This document shows, in pieces, positions 17,292 to 27,200 of a DNA stretch of 64,000 bases. A program made the translations under genes and the position numbers. The notes beneath the pieces were generated by a model, which was not told the DNA's origin, did no database searches, and was given only the letters and a program-made list of their open reading frames with translations. Positions within the stretch are counted from its first letter, which is position 1. Each line of letters begins with the position of its first letter. The stretch is taken from assembly GCA_022706685.1 (NCBI GenBank), contig JAKJCA010000001.1, positions 1-64,000 on the forward strand. Direction: 5' to 3'. The DNA is from Bacillota bacterium (GTDB taxonomy: Bacteria; Bacillota; Clostridia; Oscillospirales; Acutalibacteraceae).

Positions 17292-18841
17292 GAGTGCTGA
17301 CTTCGGCTCAAATGAGAGCCGCCGAACAAGCCGCCTCTATGCGCGGCATCAATGAAATCCGTCTGATGGATAATGCCGGTTCTGCCTGCGCAAGAATCAT
17401 CCGTGAGCGGATATTGCCCGATTTATCCGACGTGCAGACGATTACCGTGCTTTGCGGCAGCGGCAATAACGGCGGAGACGGTCTTGTCATCGCGCGAAAA
17501 CTGGCGGCTGACGGTTATGAGATAAATACAGTTCTGGTTAAAGGTCCGCCGCGCAGTGAAGCCTCCGTTGTAATGCTGAACCTTCTCGAACGGCTTGATA
17601 CGGAAATATTGCACCTTCACGCCGGAGATGCAGGGCTCAGCCGCCTGATTATGCAAAGCGATATGCTCATCGACTGTATGTTCGGCACAGGCTTTCAGGG
17701 GAACGCCCGGCCGGAAGACGCCGAATTGTTCCGAGAAATCAACGAGTCGAAAGCCTGTGTCGTTTCCATTGACGTGCCAAGCGCAATCAATTGCGACAGC
17801 GGATTTTTGCCGGACGCTTGCGTAAAAGCAGACTACTGTATTGCCGTTTCGGTGTTAAAACCCGCCCATGTTCTGCCGCCGGCCAAAGAAAACTGCGGCC
17901 GAATTTTTGTCGGAGATATCGGCTTATCCGATGCGGATTACGACGCGGCGGCTCCGGACTGCGATTTTACCCTTGGCGCAGACGAAATCAAAGCATTCTT
18001 TCCCGTTCACCGCCCGGTATCGAACAAGGGTGATTACGGCCGGGTCTTATCGGTTTGCGGCAGTGTCGGCATGCCCGGCGCCGCCTATTTTGCCGCACAG
18101 GCCGCTGTCGTTTCGGGGGCCGGACTTGTCCAGGCGGCTTTCCCGAAAGAAGCGTACGCGGCGATAGCCGCCAAATTGGCGGAACCGGTTTTGCTGCCGC
18201 TTGATACGTCGCAAAACGGTATGATACGCAAAACCTCTTTGCCGTTACTTTTAAGGCACGCGCAAAGCGCGGACGCTCTGCTCATCGGCTGCGGACTCGG
18301 CGTCAGCGCAGACACGGTCGAAGTTGTCAGGCATCTGCTCGCAAACCTCAAATGTACCGCCGTTCTCGACGCGGACGCGCTCAACATCATCGCCCGCTAC
18401 CCGGATATCCTTGAACCGAATCAAAGCGCGCTGATTTTAACTCCCCATCCGGGTGAAGCGGCAAGACTGCTGGGGACAACCGTCGAAGTTGTCCAGGCCG
18501 ATCGATTCTCCGCGGTGCGCGCGCTGACAAAACGCTTTGGCTGTATCTGCGTGCTGAAAGGCGCCGGGACGCTGATTGCCGCGCCAGATAGAAGCGCGGT
18601 CTGTATCAATACGACAGGCAACCCGGGTATGGCGAAAGGAGGCAGCGGCGATGTTCTGGCAGGTGTCATGGTTTCATTCGCCGCGCAGGGACTCGGTTTA
18701 TTTGAAAGCGCCGCAGCCGCCGCATATATTCACGGTTTGACAGGCGACCGTGTTTCCTCCCTATACTCGATGCGCGGGAATACCCCTTCCGCCTGCCTGC
18801 GCGAACTGCCCGCTGTTCTCGCCGCATTTGAAAGGTTGTAA
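17288..18841 (+). CDS. nnr: Bifunctional NAD(P)HX epimerase / ADP-dependent NAD(P)HX dehydratase
   Basis: This fusion repairs hydrated NADH/NADPH. The N-terminal YjeF/NnrE half (about 1-215) shows CGSGNNGGDGLVIARKL. The C-terminal NnrD half, a ribokinase-like fold (about 225-517), shows NKGDYGRVLSVCGS, LTPHPGEAARLLG and GTGNPGMAKGGSGDVLAGV-like residues (seen here as TTGNPGMAKGGSGDVLAG). At 517 residues it is normal for the fused form. Start: TTG 17288, with AAGGAG well placed upstream, overlapping the acpS stop. Confidence 0.94.
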   Translation: MRVLTSAQMRAAEQAASMRGINEIRLMDNAGSACARIIRERILPDLSDVQTITVLCGSGNNGGDGLVIARKLAADGYEINTVLVKGPPRSEASVVMLNLLERLDTEILHLHAGDAGLSRLIMQSDMLIDCMFGTGFQGNARPEDAELFREINESKACVVSIDVPSAINCDSGFLPDACVKADYCIAVSVLKPAHVLPPAKENCGRIFVGDIGLSDADYDAAAPDCDFTLGADEIKAFFPVHRPVSNKGDYGRVLSVCGSVGMPGAAYFAAQAAVVSGAGLVQAAFPKEAYAAIAAKLAEPVLLPLDTSQNGMIRKTSLPLLLRHAQSADALLIGCGLGVSADTVEVVRHLLANLKCTAVLDADALNIIARYPDILEPNQSALILTPHPGEAARLLGTTVEVVQADRFSAVRALTKRFGCICVLKGAGTLIAAPDRSAVCINTTGNPGMAKGGSGDVLAGVMVSFAAQGLGLFESAAAAAYIHGLTGDRVSSLYSMRGNTPSACLRELPAVLAAFERL

Positions 18842-18865
18842 GCTTTCCCGGCGCTATGGTATAAT
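18836..18865 (+). promoter_or_regulatory. Promoter before the NeuD-like gene
   Basis: TTGTAA (18836-18841, overlapping the preceding stop codon) and TATAAT (18860-18865) are 18 bases apart, with TGG forming an extended -10. Confidence 0.55.
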
Positions 18866-18904
18866 TTTAATAATATTGTCCTCGTTGAAGGGATGCGCTG
18901 ACCC

Positions 18905-19564
18905 ATGAATGACCTTGTTCTTGTTTGTGCCGGCGGATTAGGCAAAGAGACGCTTTTCCAACTCCATGAAATCAATAAGCAAAAGCCCGCCTACCGTATC
19001 CTCGGCTTCGTTGACGACAACGAACAGCTACACGGCAGGGAGATCCACGGCGTACCGGTTATTGGCGCAACAACGTCGCTGTTGCAATACAACAAAGAAA
19101 CATCGGTATGCCTTTGCGCCGGCAGTCCGTTTGTCAGGAATAAACTTTATCAACTTCTGCGAGTCAATCCAAACCTTTCTTTTCCCAGCATCATCGCGCC
19201 GAATGTAATTATGTCAGAATTCGTGCAGATCGGCCGCGGCAGCATTATTGCTTTTTCCTGCGTGCTGACTGCCGATATTGTCATCGGCGACTTTGTGCTC
19301 GTCAGCAATGCCTGCACCATCGGCCATGACGCCCAGCTGGGCGATTATGCGACGCTGTATCCCGCCGTCAATATTTCCGGCGCGGTTAAAATCGGCGAGT
19401 ATGCGCAAGTCGGGGTCGGTTCTCAAATCCTTCAGGGTATTTCAATCGGCGCGGAATCTTTTATCGGCGCAGGATCAGTCGTTTTGAATAATGTCGAACC
19501 CGGTTGCACCGCGGTGGGAGTTCCGGCGAAAATCGTCAAACAAAAAAACAAAGGGGCTTTTTAG
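18905..19564 (+). CDS. NeuD/PglD-like sugar O-acyltransferase (left-handed beta helix)
   Basis: Residues 1-80 form a small Rossmann-like domain (LVLVCAGGLGKETLFQL, ILGFVDDN). The rest is a hexapeptide-repeat left-handed beta helix (IGRGSIIAFSCVLTADIVIG, IGDFVLVSN, IGEYAQVGVG) with the catalytic His in CTIGHDAQLG. This is the architecture of NeuD/PglD-type acetyltransferases that acetylate amino groups or hydroxyls of nucleotide sugars. The expected cell-surface sugar genes are not nearby, so the substrate is unknown. Its stop overlaps the ribosome binding site of hprK, so the two are probably cotranscribed. Confidence 0.85.
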   Translation: MNDLVLVCAGGLGKETLFQLHEINKQKPAYRILGFVDDNEQLHGREIHGVPVIGATTSLLQYNKETSVCLCAGSPFVRNKLYQLLRVNPNLSFPSIIAPNVIMSEFVQIGRGSIIAFSCVLTADIVIGDFVLVSNACTIGHDAQLGDYATLYPAVNISGAVKIGEYAQVGVGSQILQGISIGAESFIGAGSVVLNNVEPGCTAVGVPAKIVKQKNKGAF

Positions 19565-19575
19565 GGGGTATTTCA

Positions 19576-20544
19576 TTGCCGGAAAAATATTCGGTGTCCC
19601 TTTCGAAAATCGTCAACGATCATCTTTTCGAGGTGATATACAGCCCGAAAAACACGGGCGATATTTATATTTCTTCGCAGGACGTCAACCGCCCGGGCCT
19701 TGTATTCGCGGGTTTTTATGACCATTTCGACCCTGCGCGGATAGAGTTCCTGGGCCTTGCCGAACTCGATTACATTACCAGCCTCGGCGAAGACTGCGGC
19801 AGAGAGAGAATGGAAAGTCTTTTCCGCCTGAAACCTTCCTGCGTGCTGATTACCAGAAACCTCGACTTTCCCGGATGCGTGCTTGAGTTTGCCAAACAAT
19901 ACGAGGTGCCTGTTCTGCGGACGCCGGATACAACCTCATCGTGCATGGCGACACTTATTGCCTACCTGGGTATCGAACTTGCGCAGCGTATTACCAGGCA
20001 CGCCGTATTGGTGGAAGTCTACGGCGAAGGCGTCCTCATTCTCGGCGACAGCGGAATCGGAAAAAGCGAGACAGCGCTTGAATTAATGAAGCGTGGCCAC
20101 AGGCTTATCGCCGACGACGCGGTTGAAATCAGAAAAGTTTCTTCGAAAACACTGGTCGGCTCGGCGCCGGACAATATCCGTCACTTTATCGAATTGCGCG
20201 GCATCGGCGTCATTAACGCAAGGCGGATATTCGGTACAGGCGCGGTAAAGCTAACCGAAAAAATCGATATGGTCGTTCAGCTGGAGGTTTGGGACAGTTC
20301 CAAAGTTTACGACCGCATGGGACTCGACGACGAGTTTACCGATATCCTCGGAATCAAGGTTCCGATATCAATTGTGCCGGTCAAGCCCGGCAGAAACCTA
20401 TCCATCATCATAGAGGCTGCCGCGATGAACAACAGGCAGAAGAAAATGGGTTATAACGCGGCGACGGAACTGCTGAACAGCCTGGGTATCGGCGACGATA
20501 TTCAGCCGGGCAAAAACGAAATTGAAGTATGGCAGAATTTCTGA
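19576..20544 (+). CDS. hprK: HPr kinase/phosphorylase HprK
   Basis: HprK phosphorylates and dephosphorylates Ser46 of HPr and controls carbon catabolite repression in Firmicutes. The P-loop GDSGIGKS is at residues 157-164, the conserved His at 142 (RHAVLVEVYG), and the signature LRGIGVINARRIFG follows near 210. The 322-residue length is usual. The start is TTG 19576, six bases after AGGGGGT; further upstream codons belong to the preceding gene. HPr itself is not encoded in the window. Confidence 0.94.
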   Translation: MPEKYSVSLSKIVNDHLFEVIYSPKNTGDIYISSQDVNRPGLVFAGFYDHFDPARIEFLGLAELDYITSLGEDCGRERMESLFRLKPSCVLITRNLDFPGCVLEFAKQYEVPVLRTPDTTSSCMATLIAYLGIELAQRITRHAVLVEVYGEGVLILGDSGIGKSETALELMKRGHRLIADDAVEIRKVSSKTLVGSAPDNIRHFIELRGIGVINARRIFGTGAVKLTEKIDMVVQLEVWDSSKVYDRMGLDDEFTDILGIKVPISIVPVKPGRNLSIIIEAAAMNNRQKKMGYNAATELLNSLGIGDDIQPGKNEIEVWQNF

Positions 20545-20577
20545 TTCACATAAAATAAACATACGGAGGGCACTTTC

Positions 20578-21525
20578 ATGTTCAGAATCGGAGTGGATCT
20601 TGGCGGAACGAACATCGCCGTCGGCGTACTTGGCGAGGATTTGCGGATTATCGGCAGAGCGTCGGTAAAAACCAATATCCCCAGGCCTGCTGACGATATC
20701 TTTGACGATATCGGCTTTCTTGTCAAAAAGGTTGCCGGCGACTTAAATATCGGCATGGACCAAATTCAATCTGTCGGTGTCGGAACACCCGGTTCCGTCA
20801 ACAAGAACACCGGCTATATTGAGTTTGCCAATAACCTTGATTTTCAACAGGTACCCGCCAAAGAAATGCTTGAGAAGAGAATAGGCAAAAGCGTATACCT
20901 TGACAACGATGCCAACTGCGCCGCGCTTGGCGAGGCGGTGGCGGGAGCCGGCAAAGGCGTGTCGAGTTTCGTAGCGATCACGCTGGGCACCGGTGTCGGC
21001 AGCGGTATTGTCCTTGACGGCAAAATTGTCGGCGGCGTCAATTTTGCCGCGGGCGAGATGGGGCACATGGTTATCATGATCGACGGCGAGCAATGCAGCT
21101 GCGGCAGACGGGGCTGTTGGGAGAGATATGCTTCGGCCGTGGCGCTTGTGTCGCAGACCAAAGACGCGATGAAACATCACCAGGACAGCGCTATGTGGGA
21201 TTTGGTCAACAACAACATCGACGCCGTATCCGGCAGGACGGCTTTTGACGCTATGCGCAAAGGCGATGAAACCGCAAAACATGTTGTTGACCGCTATATA
21301 TATTATGTCGCATGTGGAATTATCAACATTGTCAACGCCCTCCAGCCCGAAATTATCTGTATCGGCGGAGGTGTCGGCAACGAAGGCGCTTATCTGCTCG
21401 ATCCGCTGCGCAGGCATGTAGAACGTGAAAGATACAGTATTTATGCCGGCAAACAAACGCAGATTTGCGCGGCGGTTTTAGGTAATGATGCCGGCATCAT
21501 AGGCGCGGCTTTATTAGACTATTAA
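20578..21525 (+). CDS. glcK: ROK family glucokinase
   Basis: The protein phosphorylates glucose with ATP in the cytosol. The N-terminal ATP-binding loop is GVDLGGTNIAVGV, the substrate DNDANCAALGE segment carries the catalytic Asp, and the ROK zinc motif CSCGRRGCWERYAS is present. At 315 residues it is typical for Firmicutes GlcK. It follows hprK by 33 bases with GGAGGG before ATG 20578. Together with pfkA (27.9 kb) it gives part of upper glycolysis. Confidence 0.88.
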   Translation: MFRIGVDLGGTNIAVGVLGEDLRIIGRASVKTNIPRPADDIFDDIGFLVKKVAGDLNIGMDQIQSVGVGTPGSVNKNTGYIEFANNLDFQQVPAKEMLEKRIGKSVYLDNDANCAALGEAVAGAGKGVSSFVAITLGTGVGSGIVLDGKIVGGVNFAAGEMGHMVIMIDGEQCSCGRRGCWERYASAVALVSQTKDAMKHHQDSAMWDLVNNNIDAVSGRTAFDAMRKGDETAKHVVDRYIYYVACGIINIVNALQPEIICIGGGVGNEGAYLLDPLRRHVERERYSIYAGKQTQICAAVLGNDAGIIGAALLDY

Positions 21526-21537
21526 CGGCGGTTGATT

Positions 21538-22443
21538 ATGCGCAACGGGGCACTGCTTGCCGCGCAAGCCGACAAACTGAATATCAAGTACGGCCGCGAC
21601 GTTTTGATGAGCGGTTACACCACGTTTCAGATCGGCGGGCCGGCCGCATTGATGTTTTGGCCTGAAACAAAAGAGGGACTTCAGTCAATCCTGAAAATCT
21701 GTACCGAAATTGAATGCAAAACGTTTGTTCTGGGCAACGGAAGTAATTTATTGGTATCAGATAAAGGCCTCGACGCAGCGGTTATTTGCCTTACCCGGAT
21801 GAATCGATTTGCGCTCAGCGGCGGCAGCGTCATTGATTGTCAGGCCGGTGCAAACCTCTTTTCTTTGTGCCGTTTCGCTGCCGACAACGGTCTTTCGGGC
21901 CTGGAGTTTGCATACGGAATACCCGGAACTGTCGGCGGCGCCGTATACATGAACGCGGGAGCATACGAATGCGAAATTGAAAGCGCAGTTGCGGAATGTT
22001 CCGCTATGGACACTTGCGGAAATTCTCTGACGCACGACCGTTCACAACTGAATTTTGAATACAGAACCAGCACTTTCATGACCATAGGCGAAATCATAAC
22101 GGATGTAGTTTTGCGCTTGCGGCCGGGCAGCCGTGAAACGATTCGGGCCAAAATGGAATCCTTCTACAGCCGCAGAAAGGAAAGCCAGCCGCTCGAATAT
22201 CCGAGTGCCGGCAGCGTTTTTAAAAGGCCGCAAAACCATTACGCCGGCAAACTGGTCGAAGACTGCGGCCTCAAAGGCATGAAGGTTGGCGGCGCACAGG
22301 TCAGCGAAAAGCACGCCGGCTTTATTGTCAATACCGGCGCGGCGACCTGCGAAGACGTTCTGAAACTTATCGCAATCATTCAACAAGAGGTTTTCACACA
22401 AACCGGCATAAAACTTGAAACGGAAATCAAGCATCTTGCCTGA
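21538..22443 (+). CDS. murB: UDP-N-acetylenolpyruvoylglucosamine reductase MurB
   Basis: MurB reduces UDP-GlcNAc-enolpyruvate to UDP-MurNAc using FAD and NADPH. The FAD domain shows YTTFQIGGPAA and LGNGSNLLVSD; YGIPGTVGGAVYMNAGAYE and the proton-donor serine in YPSAGSVFKRP are present. Lack of the long extra loop marks the type IIb form of Gram-positives. ATG 21538 is preferred over an in-frame TTG at 21532 because of GGCGG spacing. It opens the murB-rapZ-whiA run. Confidence 0.95.
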   Translation: MRNGALLAAQADKLNIKYGRDVLMSGYTTFQIGGPAALMFWPETKEGLQSILKICTEIECKTFVLGNGSNLLVSDKGLDAAVICLTRMNRFALSGGSVIDCQAGANLFSLCRFAADNGLSGLEFAYGIPGTVGGAVYMNAGAYECEIESAVAECSAMDTCGNSLTHDRSQLNFEYRTSTFMTIGEIITDVVLRLRPGSRETIRAKMESFYSRRKESQPLEYPSAGSVFKRPQNHYAGKLVEDCGLKGMKVGGAQVSEKHAGFIVNTGAATCEDVLKLIAIIQQEVFTQTGIKLETEIKHLA

Positions 22444-22458
22444 AGCGGGAGGCCCGAT

Positions 22459-23316
22459 ATGAAAGTCATTATTGTAACCGGCCTTTCCGGCGCAGGCAAG
22501 TCGGTGGCCGTGGATGCGCTGGAAGACATCGGCTATTTTTGCGCGGACAATATGCCGCCGAAATTAATCCCGACCTTTGTCGGGCTGGCAGCAGATTCGC
22601 GCGAAAAGCGCGATAAAGTGGCGATTGTCAGCGATATTCGTGCAGGCGGCTCGTTTTATGACCTTTTCTGCGCCATCGACGAATTAAAGACGATGAAATA
22701 TGACGTCAGCGTTCTCTACTTCGACGCCCTCGATGAGGTGCTGGTACGCCGCTTTAAAGAGACGAGAAGAAAACACCCCTTGCTTGAACAGAATAACGGC
22801 TCGGTTATCGACGCCATACAAGCCGAACGTGAAATATTGCAGCCTGTCCGTCAGATTGCAGATTATGTCATTGACAGTAGCAATATTATGCCGGCCGAAT
22901 GCAAGGAAAAGGTTGCTTCCCTGTTTCTCGAAAACCCAAACAGTTCTGTGGGCGTTCATTGCGTGTCTTTCGGTTATAAATACGGCATCCCCGGCGATTC
23001 CGACCTCGTATTTGATGTCAGATGCCTGCCGAATCCATTTTATGAGCTCGACCTGAAGCAAAAGACCGGCCTGGATGAGCCGGTGCGCGATTTTGTTATG
23101 AAATGGCCGCAATCAAAAGAATTTCTTTCCAAAATACTCGATTTGGTGGATTATCTACTTCCGTTCTATAAAAAAGAGGGTAAAAGCACCCTTGTCATTG
23201 CGGTAGGCTGCACGGGAGGTCGTCACCGTTCCGTCGTTTTTGCCGAGAAAATATTCGAGCATCTGAATTGCCGCGGCTATCTGTTGAGCATCAAACACCG
23301 CGACATCAAAAAGTGA
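22459..23316 (+). CDS. rapZ: RapZ/YvcJ family nucleotide-binding protein
   Basis: The P-loop GLSGAGKS at residues 8-15 and the C-terminal IAVGCTGGRHRSVV motif identify the RapZ (YvcJ) family, which binds ATP/GTP and, in enterobacteria, adapts small RNAs to RNase E. In Gram-positives the role is less clear and linked to competence and cell wall precursor metabolism. The gene lies between murB and whiA; the usual third partner yvcK (mgfK) is absent from the cluster. Confidence 0.93.
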   Translation: MKVIIVTGLSGAGKSVAVDALEDIGYFCADNMPPKLIPTFVGLAADSREKRDKVAIVSDIRAGGSFYDLFCAIDELKTMKYDVSVLYFDALDEVLVRRFKETRRKHPLLEQNNGSVIDAIQAEREILQPVRQIADYVIDSSNIMPAECKEKVASLFLENPNSSVGVHCVSFGYKYGIPGDSDLVFDVRCLPNPFYELDLKQKTGLDEPVRDFVMKWPQSKEFLSKILDLVDYLLPFYKKEGKSTLVIAVGCTGGRHRSVVFAEKIFEHLNCRGYLLSIKHRDIKK

Positions 23317-23325
23317 GGGCGGCGG

Positions 23326-24225
23326 GTGTCTTTCTCTTCACGCGTAAAAGATGAACTTGCGCAGGCAAGAACGCTGACTCCTTGCTGTCAAAAAGCGCAG
23401 TCTTACGGACTGCTGCTTTTAGGCAGGGATTTTTCGGTTTCGTCCGTTAAAATCACCACCGAGCACGCGCAAACTGCGGCGTTATACAAACAAGCGCTGG
23501 CCGGAATACCGCTGCCGGAAAACTCGATTTCGACGGTTCAAAAAACGAATTATACGGTCTCCGTCGTCAACGAACCGGCAAGACGCGCTGTCCTGGAATA
23601 TTTCGGCCACAGCGAAACGGATATTTCTTTACGGTTAAACCGGGCCAATCTGGTTAACGATTGCTGCTTTCGCTCCTTCTTGCGCGGCGCCTTCCTATCG
23701 AGCGCCAACATGAGCGAGCCGGAAAAAAGTTATCATCTGGAATTCTCCGTTTCGCGGGCCAAGCTGGCCGGCGATATTGCCGCGTTGTTGAGCGAAATGG
23801 ACCTCAACCCGAAAATCATTGTAAGAGACGGCAAGCACATTGTCTATTTTAAAGACAGCGCCGGTATAGAGGACCTCTTAACGGCTGCAGGCGCGCAAGA
23901 CGCCGCCCTTGAATTGATGAGAATTAAGATTGTCAAGGATTTCATCAACAAATCAAAGCGCCGCCAAAACTGCGATACGGCCAATATCGATAAAAGTGTC
24001 AATGCTGCTGTCAAGCAGGTTGCCGCTGTCAAGAAATTGATGCACAGCAATCGGCTTGACGCTTTGCCGCCTCAATTATTAGAAACAGCCCACATCAGAG
24101 TCGATAACCCATACTCCACGCTTGAAGAAATGATTCGCCTTCATCCCGCCCCGATAACACGTTCCGGACTCAGCCACCGCTTAAAGAGAATCGTTGAGAT
24201 CGCCTCGGAAGACGGAGAAACATAA
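23326..24225 (+). CDS. whiA: DNA-binding protein WhiA
   Basis: WhiA has an N-terminal LAGLIDADG-homing-endonuclease-like fold without catalytic residues, followed by a helix-turn-helix domain (LPPQLLETAHIRVDNPYSTL and SRSGLSHRLKRIVEIA-like residues). It affects cell division, chromosome segregation and, in actinomycetes, sporulation. Length (299 residues) is usual. Start GTG 23326; its TAA is directly followed by the dnaE ATG. The rapZ-whiA order is widely conserved in Firmicutes. Confidence 0.94.
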   Translation: MSFSSRVKDELAQARTLTPCCQKAQSYGLLLLGRDFSVSSVKITTEHAQTAALYKQALAGIPLPENSISTVQKTNYTVSVVNEPARRAVLEYFGHSETDISLRLNRANLVNDCCFRSFLRGAFLSSANMSEPEKSYHLEFSVSRAKLAGDIAALLSEMDLNPKIIVRDGKHIVYFKDSAGIEDLLTAAGAQDAALELMRIKIVKDFINKSKRRQNCDTANIDKSVNAAVKQVAAVKKLMHSNRLDALPPQLLETAHIRVDNPYSTLEEMIRLHPAPITRSGLSHRLKRIVEIASEDGET

Positions 24226-27200
24226 ATGGCATTTGCACATCTGCACGTTCATACGGAGTTCAGCCTGCTTGACGGAGCCGCAAGAATCCGGCATTTATTC
24301 AAGCGCGCAAAAGAAATGGGACAGACGGCTATGGCCGTAACGGACCACGGAGCGATGTTCGGTGTGATTGACTTTTACGACGAGGCATGCAAATGCGGCG
24401 TGAAAGCAATCATCGGCTGTGAAGTGTATGTGGCGGCAAGGTCCCGCTTTGACAAGGAACACGCCATTGACAAAGACAGAAGCCATTTGATACTGCTCTG
24501 TGAAAATAATACCGGTTACAACAATTTGATGCGTATCGTTTCCGATTCCTGGGTGAACGGTTTTTACACCAAACCCCGTGTGGATAAGGATCTTCTCGCC
24601 GCAAACAGCGAAGGTTTGATTGCGCTTTCCGCCTGCCTTGCTGGGGAGATCCCGAAAGCAATTCTATGCGGCGACTTTGAACAGGCAAAAAAAATCGCGC
24701 TGGAATATCAACGGCTGTTCGGCGAGGACCGTTTTTTTCTGGAACTTCAAGACCACGGCCTGGAAGAAGACCGGGTAGTCGTTCCGGAAATCATCAGGCT
24801 TTCGGAAGAAACAGGCATCCCGCTCGCCGCAACCAACGATGTTCATTATATTATGAAAGAAGATGCGAAACAGCAGAAAATCCTGCTGTGCATCCAAACC
24901 AACCATACCGTAGAAGAGGAGAACGGTTTTGAATTCAAAACTGACGAATTCTATCTCAAAAGCGAGCAGGAGATGCTCGCGCTTTTTTCCGCATGTCCGC
25001 AGGCTGTTGAAAATACGCAGAAAATTGCCGACAGATGCCATGTGGAGATTGAGTTCGGCAATACGAAACTGCCTCACTTTGACGTGCCGGACGGTAAAGA
25101 TCATTTCGAATGGTTCCGCAAATTATGCCTTGCCGGTTTTGAACGCCGTTACGGAACAGACTGTCCCGCGGCGTACAGGGAAAGACTGGATTATGAACTT
25201 GGCGTCATCGATTCGATGGGTTTTACCGATTATTATCTGATTGTGCATGATTTTATTACCTTTGCCAAAAGCAGGGGCATTTCGGTAGGGCCTGGACGTG
25301 GCTCGGGAGCCGGCAGCATCGCCGCATACTGTATCGGAATCACGGGCATTGACCCGATGAAATACAATCTGCTGTTTGAGCGCTTTTTAAATCCGGAACG
25401 CATCAGCATGCCGGATTTTGATATTGATTTTTGTTTCGAAAGACGAAGGGAAGTCATTGATTATGTCATATCGAAATATGGTGAAAACCATGTGGCGTAT
25501 ATCATCACTTTCGGTACTTTAGCCGCGAGGGCCGTTATCCGCGATGTCGGCAGAGCGTTGGGCGTTGCGTATTCAGCGGTGGATAATGCCGCCAAACTCA
25601 TCCCTAACGCCAACGGTATCACCATCGAAAAAGCGCTTGAAATGTCAGACGAACTCCGGGAACTTTATCATACAGACGACACCATGAAACTTCTGCTTGA
25701 TACGGCAGCCCAACTGCAGGGAATGCCTCGGCACGCTTCCACGCACGCCGCCGGTATTGTGATCACTCGCGAAGAGGTATGCAAATATGTTCCGCTGGCA
25801 AGGAACGGAGATGATATTGTCACACAATATTCCATGGTGGCGCTTGACCGGCTCGGCCTGCTGAAGGTTGACTTCCTTGGTTTGCGCAACCTGACGGTCA
25901 TCGATAAAACGCAGAGACTTGTGCGGCGGTTTCAACCCGATTTCGACATCGATGAAATCGAACTGGACAGGCCCGAAATCATGCAGATGCTTGCAGGCGG
26001 TTTTACGGAAGGTATTTTCCAGTTCGAGTCGGCGGGCATGCGTTCGCTTCTGGTTCGGCTGAAACCGGAAACGATGGAAGATTTAATCGCCGCCATTTCA
26101 CTGTTCAGGCCGGGCCCGATGGACTCTATCCCGACCTACTTATCAAACCGCCAGCACCCGGAACAAATCCGCTACCCCATTCCCGAGTTGAAAGAAATTC
26201 TGGATGTCACATACGGCTGTATTTTATACCAGGAACAGGTTATGGAGATTTTCCGGAAAATCGGCGGCTACTCCTACGGGGGCGCCGATACGGTCCGAAA
26301 ATATATATCAAAGAAAAAACTTGACGCCCTCGAAAACGAACGGCAGATATTTATTTACGGCAAAACCGACAGCGAAGGCGGAATCATCTGTGAAGGAGCC
26401 GTCAGAAAAGGGATTGACGCCGCCACTGCGAACAAATTGTTTGACGATATGCTGTCATTCGGTTCTTACGCCTTCAACAAATCGCACGCTGCTGCCTATT
26501 CGCTGATAGCCTACCGGACGGCATGGCTGAAACTGAAACATCCTCGTGAATTCATGGCTTGCCAGCTCGGCAGCTTCCTGGACGACTCGGCGCGCGTTTC
26601 ACAGTATATCAACGAATGCGCCCGGCTCGGCATACGCATTTTGCCGCCGAGTGTCAATACCAGTGAAGAAACGTTCACCGTGGAAGGGGAGTGCATCCGT
26701 TTCGGCCTTCTGGCCATTAAAAACCTGGGCCGTGGCTTGATCCAGAGAATTATCGCTCAACGCGAGGAAAAAGGCCCTTACTGCAGTTTTTCAACATTCC
26801 TTGCCCGCATACACGGGAAAGATTTCAACCGCCGCGCCGTGGAAAGTCTGATTAAAAGCGGCGCTCTGGACGGACTCGGCGCAAACCGGCGCGAGATGCT
26901 CTTTGCGCTGCCCGCCGCCATTGACGCCCTTGACGCGGAAAAGCGCAATAATATAGAGGGACAAATCGCCCTGAGCGATCTGGTCGATGATCACGCCACG
27001 ATACGGAAAGACCCCATTCAGCATATGGAGGAAATGCCGCTGCTGGAGCTGCTGGCCTATGAGAAAGAAACGCTGGGCCACTTTTTAACCAACCACCCGA
27101 TGAGCCGTTATGAACAAGACGCGGCCCGCCTGCGCTCGGCAAGAACCGCGGATTTGCTAGCCGCGGGGAGCGACCCGGCTTCCCCTTATCAAGACAACAG

